DNA of 64,000 nt, taken from contig NZ_FPBL01000004.1 in the NCBI RefSeq assembly GCF_900116685.1, positions 62,001 through 126,000 on the forward strand. The letters are read 5' to 3'. The notes under the pieces are model-generated. The model was not told the DNA's origin, did no database searches, and worked only from the letters and a program-made list of their open reading frames with translations. Below, piece after piece: positions 37,187-46,200 of this stretch (its first letter is position 1; each line of letters starts with the position of its first letter). Source of the stretch: Nitrosomonas eutropha. Lineage in GTDB: Bacteria > Pseudomonadota > Gammaproteobacteria > Burkholderiales > Nitrosomonadaceae. The position numbers and the translations under genes are program-made.

Positions 37187-38980
37187 CTAACGGCCCCACC
37201 CTTTGCGCTGCTTTGCTTTTTCCTTCTTGGCGTTCAATTCCGCTTGCAGCTTGGCTTTACGCCGTGCCAGCTCGCCCGGCGCGGACGCTGGGGTAGGCGC
37301 GGGTTTCTGCGGTGTAACCGCTGCCGCTGCGCCCTCGATATGCAACGCTTCGGCTTGAGACAAGGAACGCAAACGGCCCGCCCTGGCCACTGCTGGCGGA
37401 ACCTTGCCGACACCTGGAACACCGGGCTTGCTGGTCACGCTGAAATTGTCTTGCAGCAGTGCCAGGCGGTGCTTTTCCAGGGCTGGATCAGCAAACGTAA
37501 TGGGCAGCTTGCCATCCACGGCGGCCCGGATCGCCTGGGCCTTGAACTCGGTTGTACCATTAACGGTGATACGGCTGCCGTATCGCTCTGCGGCCAGTCT
37601 CAAGGCTTCCTGCACACCGGCACGGTCGGTGCCGGTCGAAACCTGCAGCCGGTCGCCGTCATCCCTCACGGCACTGGTACCGGCCCGGTAAATGATCGTG
37701 CCCTTCTTCGTGATGTTGTCGATCACCGGCGCATGTCCGGGCTTCGCCTGCCCTTGGCCTTTGACCGTGTTGCCCTTCAGCCCCTGGGCGGCCTCTTTGG
37801 CCCGTAAGGCGGCCAGCGCCTCGCTGTTACCCTGGGTAGCCTCTTGCTTGAGCCAATCGGCCCACTGGCGGCGCTGGTGGCCCTGGTACAGCCGTTCGCG
37901 CTCTTTGGTGTACTCCTTGTGTATCCCGTCCAACTCGGCGCGTAGCGTCGCACTGGTTTGTGAATACAGCAGCTTTTTGGCCACCCGACCGCCACCGGCC
38001 AGCTTGATTGCTGCCCGCTTGGTCGCCGCCTTCTGTTTGGCATCGGCCACGGCTCGATCCTTGCGCCGCTTCGCCGCGGCCAATACCTCGGCCCTGGCGG
38101 CGGTCAAATTCTTTTGCTCGTCCTTGCACCTGGCATAAAGCTCGGTGGTGTCGGCGCGTGACCGAGCCGGCTTCTTTTGGTACTGCCGCCTGGGCGGCTT
38201 CTCCTGCTGACCCGGTGGCGCCTCAAAGGCTCCCAGCCGCTTTTCCAGGGCCGGCTTGGATAGATCCCGAGCAAGGGTGCTGGGCTTGACCATCGTGCTG
38301 TCATCGGCCCGGATCACCAGCCCGTTACCCCTTGGCGTAATCTCCAGGCCGTTATCACGCATGACCTGGTGCAGCTCCATCCAGGACTGCGCAGCTTTAA
38401 TGTCATCCAGGCATTCGCGCTTGATCCAGCTCACCAGACTTTCAACGCCAGCATGACACTCCATGTTGGCGGCCCTCGATGCCGCCCCGCGCTGCTGCGG
38501 TCGGTGATTGTCCGCCTCCAGGCCATAGTCCCGTTCCAGCGTCTCGCACAAGTCGGCCCGCGCCAGGTGCGGATAGTACGGCTCGTGCATCGTGTGCCCG
38601 GTCGGGTGAATCTTGTTGATGGCAATGTGGATGTGCAGGTTGTCGGTATCGTTATGCACGGCGCTGATACGCTGATGCTCACCAAACCCTAGCCCTTGGC
38701 AAATCCGTTCCTCTATCGCCTTCAAGGTGTCAGTGTCGGGATTCTCGCCAGCGCGAAAACTGACAATCAGGTGATAGGTCTTATCGCCTTTGGCCCTGGT
38801 GTTCATGTGCTGGGTGGCCAGCACTTCGGTGATGGCATCGCGCACTGAATGCGCCTCGCAGTTCGTGACCTGGACATGGCCCAGCCGGTGGTCTTTGCTC
38901 TGTGCGTCGGTGATGTATTTGGCTAGATCGGCAAAGTCGGATTTGCCCAGGGAACGCATGGCAACATGCTTGGCTATCAT
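37187..38980 (-). CDS. traI: IncP-type relaxase TraI (MOB-P)
   Basis: A 597-residue relaxase that nicks oriT and stays linked to the 5' end. The N-terminus MIAKHVAMRSLGKSDFADLAKYITDAQ is nearly that of RP4 TraI, with catalytic Tyr22, Ser74 (LIVSF) and the histidine motif HNDTDNLHIHIAINKIHP (His116, His118) at RP4 positions. Similarity continues through the lysine-rich middle and KKGTIIYRAGTSAVRDDGDRLQVS. It is shorter than RP4 TraI (732) because the C-terminal region is reduced. Its start overlaps the traJ stop by 4 bp. A cognate oriT lies just beyond traJ. Confidence 0.95.
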   Translation of the reverse strand: MIAKHVAMRSLGKSDFADLAKYITDAQSKDHRLGHVQVTNCEAHSVRDAITEVLATQHMNTRAKGDKTYHLIVSFRAGENPDTDTLKAIEERICQGLGFGEHQRISAVHNDTDNLHIHIAINKIHPTGHTMHEPYYPHLARADLCETLERDYGLEADNHRPQQRGAASRAANMECHAGVESLVSWIKRECLDDIKAAQSWMELHQVMRDNGLEITPRGNGLVIRADDSTMVKPSTLARDLSKPALEKRLGAFEAPPGQQEKPPRRQYQKKPARSRADTTELYARCKDEQKNLTAARAEVLAAAKRRKDRAVADAKQKAATKRAAIKLAGGGRVAKKLLYSQTSATLRAELDGIHKEYTKERERLYQGHQRRQWADWLKQEATQGNSEALAALRAKEAAQGLKGNTVKGQGQAKPGHAPVIDNITKKGTIIYRAGTSAVRDDGDRLQVSTGTDRAGVQEALRLAAERYGSRITVNGTTEFKAQAIRAAVDGKLPITFADPALEKHRLALLQDNFSVTSKPGVPGVGKVPPAVARAGRLRSLSQAEALHIEGAAAAVTPQKPAPTPASAPGELARRKAKLQAELNAKKEKAKQRKGWGR

Positions 38981-39351
38981 GATGCTGCCCTTGGTCGCAC
39001 AATAGATTCCATCAATCGGCTCATCTCGTCTTGGTTGGCCTCGATCCGGGCCAGCAGGACCAAGACAGTTTCAGCGCTGAACCGGGCCGTTCGGGCATCG
39101 TCGGTCAGCCACAATTTCAACAGACCACCGAGGCGGCCCAGGTCGCCATTGACCCGCACCAGCTCGCGCACGTTCTCGCAATCGGTCACGCCCTGGACGG
39201 CGTAACCCTGCCCCACGGCCAGCAAAAAAGCGGACGTACTTAAGCTAGCCGCTTGCGCGTTGGCCTCGATGACGGCCCGCTCTTCTGGCAGGCAATACAC
39301 CTTGATCGGCGTGCTGCTTTTTCTCGTTACCTTCTTCTCTGTCGCCTCCAT
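38977..39351 (-). CDS. traJ: IncP-type relaxosome protein TraJ
   Basis: A 124-residue oriT-binding protein that recruits TraI. PIKVYCLPEERAVIEANA, LLAVGQGYAVQGV, RELVRVNGDLGRLGGLLKLWLTDDARTARF and the ending VRPRA match RP4 TraJ (123 residues) almost throughout, from memory. It has a ribbon-helix-helix N-terminus. AGAGGA precedes the ATG. It is coupled to traI by a 4-bp overlap, and oriT lies directly upstream, as in RP4. TraK, on the other side of oriT in RP4, is replaced here by the replication genes. Confidence 0.94.
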   Translation of the reverse strand: MEATEKKVTRKSSTPIKVYCLPEERAVIEANAQAASLSTSAFLLAVGQGYAVQGVTDCENVRELVRVNGDLGRLGGLLKLWLTDDARTARFSAETVLVLLARIEANQDEMSRLMESIVRPRAAS

Positions 39352-39379
39352 CTTGGCGTCCTCTTGGTTCTCTTATTCC

Positions 39380-39500
39380 GGCGTCCGCCGATGGCCCCGC
39401 AGGGCAGGATTCCCGTTGAGCACCGCAGGTGCGAATAAGGACAAGTGAAGACTTGCGGGTGGGCCTACTTCACACATCCTGCCCGCGTCACAACCGCGTT
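39380..39500. other. RK2/RP4-like origin of transfer (oriT)
   Basis: On the plus strand the segment contains GCGAATAAGG, GTGAAG, CGGGTGGGCCTACTTCACAC and then CATCCTGCCCG, in the order and spacing of the RK2 oriT. The nick site consensus YATCCTG|Y is CATCCTG|C, with the expected cut between 39481 and 39482. The GTGAAG...CTTCAC-type inverted repeat for TraJ binding is present. On the traJ side, GATTCCCGTTGAGCACCG also matches RK2 from memory. It serves the adjacent TraI and TraJ. Confidence 0.88.
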
Positions 39501-39744
39501 TTCTGCACGTATGCAGGTTGGAATCCATCGCTATTCCGTCGCTATTTATCTGCGATTGCTCCGCAATCGCTGCCCAATCGGCAGAATCGCGCTGTAATCG
39601 TGAAAAATCGCCATAGAGTCGCGATAAAAACGGAATCTCCAACCGATTTCCTACCGCTTCCCAGCGTGCGAAACCAACACTTTCCTTGCACTTTCCTCGC
39701 ACTCGAAAAAAGCCAAGTTGAACGCCAAGGGAAAAGCCATGCCA

Positions 39745-39902
39745 CCGCCCCTCAAGTGTCAACAAAGCACTCTCGATGCCGCCGGCATTCAGTAGCGAAT
39801 GACTTCCAGCCGCCCCTTCAATGGGGCGCGATGCGATTCTGGTAGCGCGGGCCGGTGATCTTGTGGCCGCCGCACTCCGTTGATGTTGACACTTGAGGGG
39901 CG
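39745..39902. other. Candidate oriV with inverted IncP-like iterons
   Basis: A perfect 20-bp inverted repeat flanks 119 bp: CCGCCCCTCAAGTGTCAAC at 39745-39763 and GTTGACACTTGAGGGGCGG at 39884-39902. The core TGACACTTGAGGGGC equals the IncP (RK2) oriV iteron as I recall it. A GCCCC-TTCAAT-GGGGC hairpin lies between. Placement directly after the initiator gene and next to oriT supports an origin of vegetative replication. Only two copies are present, fewer than in RK2. Confidence 0.6.
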
Positions 39903-39969
39903 GCCTGGCCGTAGCCGGTAAAGCTCGATGACTCGTAGCTGCCTCCCTTCCCCTCCTGGCGTTCAACCA

Positions 39970-40042
39970 TCGGCCTCTGGCCGATTGAGCAAGTCCGTCA
40001 GGACTTGATCGAGAAGGTGCAAGCGCCCGCCTCAAGCGGGCG
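39970..40042. repeat. Cluster of three hairpins after the replication initiator
   Basis: ATCGGCC-TCT-GGCCGAT (about 39970), AAGTCC-GTCA-GGACTT (about 39991) and CGCCCGC-CTCAA-GCGGGCG (40024-40042) follow each other within 75 bp. The last is directly beyond the presumed ancestral stop codon of the initiator gene and could be its terminator; the others could be part of the origin, for example priming structures. Confidence 0.55.
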
Positions 40043-40828
40043 GTTACACCGCCTGAATATCCTGCCAAAACCGCAAAATATCGGGCCGCTGTGACACGCT
40101 TTACCCTGTCTGTGGCATCTATTTTGATACCGATTTCGATCAACCCGGCGACATCGTCCTTCAGCCGTCGCCGATAATTTCGCAGCATCATGCTGTTGAC
40201 CGCCTCACCTCCTACGGCACGAATCAAGGTGTCCAGGTGCCAGCCTCCGGCGGGGTCGTATCTGTGGGTAAGTACATGCCGTGCAAGCGCCTGGCTGATC
40301 CCGTGTTGAAGCCGGGCAATGGGGGCAGGCGAGTAGTACAAAGACAAATCCCTTTCCAGCAGCATCACCAGGGCAACGCCCAGCCGGGCGCGCCACAAAT
40401 GGCGCTCGCCGCCGGTAAGCGGATCACGGCGTGTCATGGGTGATGGCCTAACGTGATCAATCAGGCCGCCAATGATGCTGTCACCGGTGCTCTCCATTTC
40501 CGGCGTCACGATTTCTACCGTGGCAGCCCGCAGGTCGGTCAGAAGCTTCTTGATGCGGTCGTAGCTGTACTGGTGATCGGATAGCATCCGGCGCAGCTTT
40601 GCCTGATCAATCAGCAGCTCGATGCCGCCGTCCGATATTTCGCGGCGGCGCTCCGCCACATACAACATGGATTCCACAATATCGGCATGACGTTGACCCA
40701 ACCTGCCGGTTACACGGCATCGACCGAAACCGGTGTCTATCCACTGCCCAGCACGTTCCCGTGGCCGCTGGCTGGGCTGATAGATCATCACTCGCGCCTG
40801 CAATGCCGTGCTGGTCGGGGCGACCTGA

Positions 40829-41680
40829 TTACCAGTTGTCATTGCCGCCCCTCGCTACGGATTTCAGCTTCGCGGCCAGCTGTCGTTTCTGCCGTTCAAG
40901 TACAGCCGGCTTGAGGACGCCACCCTCGTGCCGCCTGAACCAACATTCCTGAAAGGGCGCACCATAGTTGGCTTTGCTGACGCCATAGCGGACGAAGAAC
41001 CCCCGCTGACTCTCATCAACACCCCATTCCTCGGCCTCGGCCAGCGTCATGCCGGACAGATACGACTGCCAGCGGATGTTATCGACCAGCACCGACGATC
41101 CACGGCTGGCCTGCTGTTGATCGCCAGCACCCGCCATCGCCGCGCCTTTGCTAGCGTGGTGCAGAAATACAATGGCACAGCCGGTATCGGCGGCTATGGC
41201 CTCCATACGGCCGACGACCTGAGCCATAGGCCCGCTGGCGTTCTCCTCCTCGATATGGAAGCGGCGCAGAGTGTCGAGAATCATTAGACGACGGCCCTCG
41301 GCGGCCCGCGTGAGTCCGTCGAACCAATCTCGGGCCATGACGTTGGGGCATTTGCCAATCAGCGGCTCGATCAGCAGGCCATCCGCCACGGCTCGCCGCT
41401 GGTTGGCTGTGAGGTGTGCGCCAAGTGCGTGCAATCGGTGATGGATTGCAACAGGTGGATCTTCGGCTGGCAGGTAGACCACCGCGCCGGTGGGCAGCTC
41501 GTCCACTTCCAGCAAATCAGGGCCGCCTGCAATCTGCGCAGCCAATTGCAGGATCAGCATGGACTTGCCTGCCCCGCCTGGCGACACAAGTGCGCCCACC
41601 GTGCCGGCAACCATATTGGGTAAAACATAATCAATCGGCGGCGGCGATTCAGTAAACGCCGCCATCAGGTCAAGGGCCAT
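40829..41680 (-). CDS. repA: RSF1010-type replicative helicase RepA
   Basis: A 283-residue hexameric DnaB/RecA-like helicase. PPIDYVLPNMVAGTVGALVSPGGAGKSMLILQLAAQIAGGPDLLEV contains Walker A GGAGKS; VYLPAEDPPVAIHHRLHALG, RLMILDTLRRFHIEEENASGPMAQV (Walker B) and FLHHASKGAAMAGAGDQQQASRGSSVLVDNIRWQSYLSGM follow. All match IncQ RSF1010 RepA (279 residues) very closely, from memory. The start is the ATG at 41680 with GAGGGG upstream; the frame is open further. It begins one base after the AlpA-like gene and overlaps the initiator gene by 14 bp. Confidence 0.93.
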   Translation of the reverse strand: MALDLMAAFTESPPPIDYVLPNMVAGTVGALVSPGGAGKSMLILQLAAQIAGGPDLLEVDELPTGAVVYLPAEDPPVAIHHRLHALGAHLTANQRRAVADGLLIEPLIGKCPNVMARDWFDGLTRAAEGRRLMILDTLRRFHIEEENASGPMAQVVGRMEAIAADTGCAIVFLHHASKGAAMAGAGDQQQASRGSSVLVDNIRWQSYLSGMTLAEAEEWGVDESQRGFFVRYGVSKANYGAPFQECWFRRHEGGVLKPAVLERQKRQLAAKLKSVARGGNDNW

Positions 41681-41681
41681 A

Positions 41682-41909
41682 TCAACCCCTCGCGTCGCCG
41701 GGTCGATCCGCCTGAATGCCCGACGACTTACGCGCTTCGATCCACTCTTCAACCTCCGACAAATCCCATGCGACATTCCTGCATGTGAGCGTAATACGGC
41801 GTGGGAATTCGCCCCTTTTCTCCAAGTTGTAGATGGTTCGCGTCGAGAGAGGAATGATCTCCAGAAGCTTTTTTCTGTTGATCAGTACTTTGCTGATTGC
41901 GGTCTGCAT
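41682..41909 (-). CDS. AlpA/MerR-like small DNA-binding regulator
   Basis: A 75-residue protein from the ATG at 41909 (TTGGAGGCC upstream). LINRKKLLEIIPLSTRTIYNLEKRGEFPRRITLTCRNVAWDLSEVEEWIEARK is the typical AlpA-type helix-turn-helix plus wing. Such proteins regulate plasmid replication or phage integrase genes. It heads the regulator-repA-initiator operon with a one-base gap to repA. Divergent from the 328-residue HTH protein gene; a perfect inverted repeat lies between them. Confidence 0.88.
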   Translation of the reverse strand: MQTAISKVLINRKKLLEIIPLSTRTIYNLEKRGEFPRRITLTCRNVAWDLSEVEEWIEARKSSGIQADRPGDARG

Positions 41910-41921
41910 GGCCTGGCCTCC

Positions 41922-41956
41922 AATTGCTAACAAGTGCCTTATAGTGCCTAGCAATT
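41922..41956. promoter_or_regulatory. Inverted repeat (candidate operator) between divergent regulators
   Basis: AATTGCTA (41922-41929) and TAGCAATT (41949-41956) form a perfect 8-bp inverted repeat, with two direct copies of AGTGCC inside. It lies 13 bp upstream of the AlpA-like gene's start and next to a TATAAT at 41973-41978 that may be the -10 of the plus-strand gene. A binding site for one or both regulators is likely. Confidence 0.55.
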
Positions 41957-41998
41957 CATTCTTCGACAGCGTTATAATTACTCAAAGAGGTTGACGCC

Positions 41999-42985
41999 AT
42001 GAAAAAAGGAAATTCCACGAGGTTCATAGAGGCTCTAGATCCCGATGTTGTCATCTTCATTCATGACGACTGTTCACCCACTGTTGCGGAAGCCCTCCAG
42101 AAATTTCAGGAACGTTGGCGACCATACTCCACGGCCTCACGCCACTATCCAATAGTGGGCTTGATCCGAGAAGTAATTGATCCAGCCGTAGCCACCTACA
42201 TGACCACCCTTCCTACGCGTTATTCGAGTTTTGTTCCAGGTGCGGGCACTGGCACCGACTTCAGTGAGATCATTCAACTGGTGGGACTTGATGCCATGGT
42301 TCGCCTGCAACGAGAACTGCTGCGTCGATTCATCAAAACAGTAGATCGGCAGGACTCAAGAGACCGACGGTTTATCGGAACACTCGAATCTTTAGCCGGC
42401 CTGGCTTTGAGCTGCGCATGCAAACGTCCCAAGAAAGCGGCTTTGCGTGGCTTGAATGGAACCCGCTCACAAAGCTTCTGCCGCTTGTGCGGCAAACCTG
42501 CCGGACTAAAGTCATTTGCAGACGATGATTTTCAAACACGCGGCAACGACGACAAACTACGGTTAAGCACCAAGTATTGCGCTGACCATCAACCTCTACT
42601 GTCCAGCGGGGCATCCAACCTGGCTTATAGGCGAGCAAAGCGATCTGTCGCACAATTCGACATGGAACTTGGCCGACTTAACCGCCAATGCGCGAACCGA
42701 GGCACGCCACAAGCGGCGTCAGGCGACCCGCTGGTGGATCGTTATTTTCACCAGTACCTGCTGGCCCAGACCGTACAACCAGCCGACAAAGGGGAACTAC
42801 GCAACCAAGCGCGTTTGATGGTGGACTCGAAGCTATCAGACCGCAAAAAGCAAATACTGATACTCCAGTGGAGCGGACTCAATCAGTCGGAGATAGCGCG
42901 AAAACTGGGCATCCAACGTCAAGCAGTATCGAAAGCGCTGAAATCATTGGCCTCGACGCCCCGAATGCTCCAACTGAAGGAGTAA
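41999..42985 (+). CDS. HTH-domain protein with cysteine cluster (plasmid regulator, unknown family)
   Basis: A 328-residue soluble protein, start at 41999 with AGAGG upstream. The middle has a possible zinc site, FCRLCGKPAG ... YCADHQP (CxxC plus CxxH). The C-terminal about 45 residues LSDRKKQILILQWSGLNQSEIARKLGIQRQAVSKALKSL form a sigma-70 region 4/LuxR-like helix-turn-helix. It is divergent from the AlpA-repA operon, so it may control it. I do not recognise the full-length family. It is followed by a perfect hairpin. Confidence 0.75.
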   Translation: MKKGNSTRFIEALDPDVVIFIHDDCSPTVAEALQKFQERWRPYSTASRHYPIVGLIREVIDPAVATYMTTLPTRYSSFVPGAGTGTDFSEIIQLVGLDAMVRLQRELLRRFIKTVDRQDSRDRRFIGTLESLAGLALSCACKRPKKAALRGLNGTRSQSFCRLCGKPAGLKSFADDDFQTRGNDDKLRLSTKYCADHQPLLSSGASNLAYRRAKRSVAQFDMELGRLNRQCANRGTPQAASGDPLVDRYFHQYLLAQTVQPADKGELRNQARLMVDSKLSDRKKQILILQWSGLNQSEIARKLGIQRQAVSKALKSLASTPRMLQLKE

Positions 42986-42996
42986 AACGCCAAGAA

Positions 42997-43017
42997 AAAT
43001 TTTAGCGGCTAAAATTT
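42997..43017. terminator. Perfect hairpin after the HTH/zinc protein gene
   Basis: AAATTTTAGC and GCTAAAATTT are perfect inverted copies around a single G. It starts 12 bp after the stop codon and precedes the convergent STAND gene by about 210 bp. The one-base spacer means a true hairpin would open the central pairs; it could instead be a protein-binding palindrome. Confidence 0.5.
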
Positions 43018-43229
43018 ACTGACTAAGATCTGGTCCGGGTTCTTGTCAGACAGAAAACGTCCCAAAGCAGAAGTTCGATTTGGAAAGTCCGATGGCTGCT
43101 TCGCAGCGGGAACGATCGATCGTTAGGGTACTACGAACGCTAGCCACCGGCCGGAAGCAGCCCTCCGGGACAGCCAGCTCGAGCCAGCATGGCCCCTCTC
43201 GCTTGGCATCGCTGCTGAATCTGCATGGC

Positions 43230-46200
43230 TTAGAGTGAGTAGCCGTTCTTCGCCGTCTTCAAGAGAGATTGCCCGTAGCTGCTCGGTTGCTTGATCTGCC
43301 TGCTTGCGAACACGTTGATGTCCAGGCCCAACTTCCCACGGGCAGTGGTGACCTGTTCAATACCTACCGGCGTTAGAACGAGGTAGCAACCCTCGCCCCA
43401 TAGAGACTCCGTATCGATATCAACTGGACCGGCGTCACGCCACCAATGGAGCTTTGCGACCACAACTCCGCTCTCGTCGAGGAAGACGCTCGGTTCGTCG
43501 TCATGCGCGCGCCAGCGGAGCCTCATCACCCAGTTCGGGCACAATACGAATGGATAAGCTGCTGCGTCGAAGCCTATGTCCACGGAGCAAACAACTCGCC
43601 TTACTAGCGTTGGAGCCAATTCATTGTCGAGGGCGACGTGCTGGCCTAGCCACACAGCGATTGGCAATGCGACATAGCACTGGTCAAAGTTCTCCCCATC
43701 AGTTCGTGCCGAGGGTGATCGAAATCGGTAAAGGTGATGCTCTGACAGGCGTGGCTTGAGGATCTTGAAGCGAGAGATTTCGGCCACGACCTGGCCGTCG
43801 CACTGTGCTGGGAAGGGGGCAACGTCGCCGTCGACTTCGTCAACCCACTTCTGCTCTCGCTCGGACCAACCCGCACTTCGGTCAAACAGCGGCATTCGGA
43901 CCCACTCGGGACGCACTCGCGGGAGCGTCAGTGGCCGAGGCGGAAGCGGGCAACCCAGACTCTCCAACAGCGTCGGCTTATCGCGGCCGTTAAGCTTGCC
44001 GGCCAGCCGCAGCTCTCCCGCGACGTGGCGAAGGGCGGCAATGGCAATGTAGGCATGAGGCTTCAGGTAAGTGATTTGCATGTCGAGGGCGCGTAGCTGA
44101 GCCTCAAGCCTTTTGACGCCAGCGGGCCCGAATGCCTCAAGTCCACCCCAATCTTGGATGAACATCGCCGCGCGCAGGCGGACTGCCATCTCGTCAATGC
44201 CTGCCACCTTCGCGATGTGCCGTGCCGTCGAGCTCAACATCTCGGTCCAGCCAAGCGGCGACTCGATGCGCATTGCACCAGTTCTCTCGTCCCTGAACGC
44301 AGGGTCGCTCTCTGAAGAGTGCTCGAGTTCGAGGTTATAGAAGAGCGGCAGTGGCGTCGCGTCCAAAGAGGCTGCCAGCCCCCACCGATGCGATAAGAGC
44401 GAGGCTGACTCTGCCACCGCGATGTCCCGGTGACTGACCAACGCAGCCACGGCGGCACCCAAGTCGGATGCAAAGTCCGCGCTGTCAGCAGCCAGCAGCG
44501 TTCCGAGCGCCTGCAAGGGGGCATCGGACTCGCCGGCTAGAAGTCGCCGCATAAGGGACTTGAACAAGGCTTGACCATGTCCGGTTTGCCCTGCCAAGCG
44601 CAGCGTACAATTGCGTGCGTGTCGCTGAACTTCTACGACGGGCAGCCGATATGCAAAGTGCAGCAAGTCCTCCAGAAGATCCGTGTCGCTCAGCGGAAGC
44701 TCGCTCGGCTGTAAGGGCCGTCCCAGTTGGAACTCGCGAGTGCAGGCCATCTGCTCCTCAAGCAGCGACCAGATAGCCGGCCAGTCCGGCGTCGCGCTGA
44801 TTACTGGCAGTATCGAATCCAACTCCATCAGCAGCGACTGGGTACTTTCCTGGCCCGCCGTCACGGAATCGACGATGTTCTCGAAGGCGGCGGGGGACGT
44901 GGCTGGTCCTTCCAAAAGCTTCTTCGCCTCAAAGTAGAGGAACTTGCCGCCCCCCATCCACTGGCTCCAGGAGCTCCAAGGGTCCTTGCTTGTCTCGTAG
45001 CCTTGCATCAGCTTTTTGGCGTACTCGACCTCTCCCGCCGCAGCCAACCGCTTCACCAATAGGAAGCGGCAGTGCGCGTCGTTCTGCAAGACCTGCCAGC
45101 GCTCAAACATCCTTCGCATCAGATTAAGCGGAGCTTTCTCAGCCAGATCTCTGAAACGGTACGGGGCGTTGTAGTTGAGCTCGTCGCCATCCGCTTCAAA
45201 CGCGCGCTCAAGCTCCTCGAGAGTGGCCTCCGAGTCGTACTTGCTGGGCGTAGACGAGTGTCGAGGTTCCGGCGCTTCTGACATCCATCGGGCCACAGCA
45301 GCTTCAAGCTCCGCGGACGAGAACCCATGTCTTCCGGCCGCGATGCGAAGGCGCTGGAGCAGTCCGGCCCTCTCGTGTGCTCTGCTGGCTACCTCGATCG
45401 CCCCCAATAGCATCAGCGTGAGCGTCTCAATCTGGCCGGAGCCTGCGGCGTCGGCAGCGATGTCGATGAAGTCGCCGACGTGGTACGGATCCCGGTAGTG
45501 CGGTTCCATGTAAAACGGCAGGCACAGCCCGCACCAGACTGTCGCGCAAGCCAAGACGAGTTCAGGGCTTCGCCGGACCATCCCCGTCATGAGTAGGTCG
45601 ACGCGGTTAGGCCAGCCAATCAGATGCCAAGCCGTCAGTGTCTCTGACACCTCGAAGCCGAAGCGAGGCCCCACTTGCATGGCTTCCTCAATGAGCGACA
45701 TCGTCAGGCGATGCGCGGCCGACGACCCTTCCGTTTCGGTCATGCCGCTGACCTGGCGCATCAAGTCTGAGACCCGCTTAACACGGTTCTCCGGGTCAGC
45801 GGTGTTCGCAAGGACCAGAATGTCCCGCCAGATTGCGTACTGTGGGTCCTTTTTAGGGGCCAGCGCGTAGCCAAGGCATTGCTCGGGAACTGTCGCCAAC
45901 AACTGTTTCGCCTGTTCCACGTCCCCGACCGAAGCCAACGCGATGGTCAAATCTGCCAGCCCGTCGATCTGCTCGCTCGGCGTGCTCTCTTGAAGCTCCG
46001 CCACGAGGGCATTTAGGCGGTCGACGGCCCCCACACGGTCACCGTCAACCCGATACGCATCAACGGCCAATCTGCGTCGCAGGTACGCAGTACCCCCCAG
46101 CGTCGAAGATGCGATGGCTGCGTCAACTTCTCGAAGTACGGCGCGGTATTCGTCCTCGCCACATTTAGCGCCGAGCCTCAGTAGCGCTTGCGCCAGCACG

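Larger units (their letters stand above)
39373..40842 (-). pseudogene. Replication initiator (winged-helix type), apparently frameshifted near its C-terminus
   Basis: An open frame of 489 codons, but only about the first 260 look like a protein (WIDTGFGRCRVTGRLGQRHADIVESML..., LARHVLTHRYDPAGGWHLDTLIRAVGG), fitting a plasmid winged-helix initiator acting with RepA. The remainder is arginine/alanine/serine-rich and overlaps oriV and oriT. At about 40061-40066 a one-base change of frame would give ADIQAV followed by TAA (40044-40046), directly before a strong hairpin, so the ancestral gene probably ended there. The start overlaps the repA end by 14 bp. Whether the readthrough form works is unknown. 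Confidence 0.65.

Noticed and set aside
39429..39845. A 138-codon open frame on the plus strand across oriT and oriV
   Set aside because: It overlaps the RK2-like oriT and the iteron region, has no ribosome-binding site and no protein-like pattern; non-coding function explains the sequence better.
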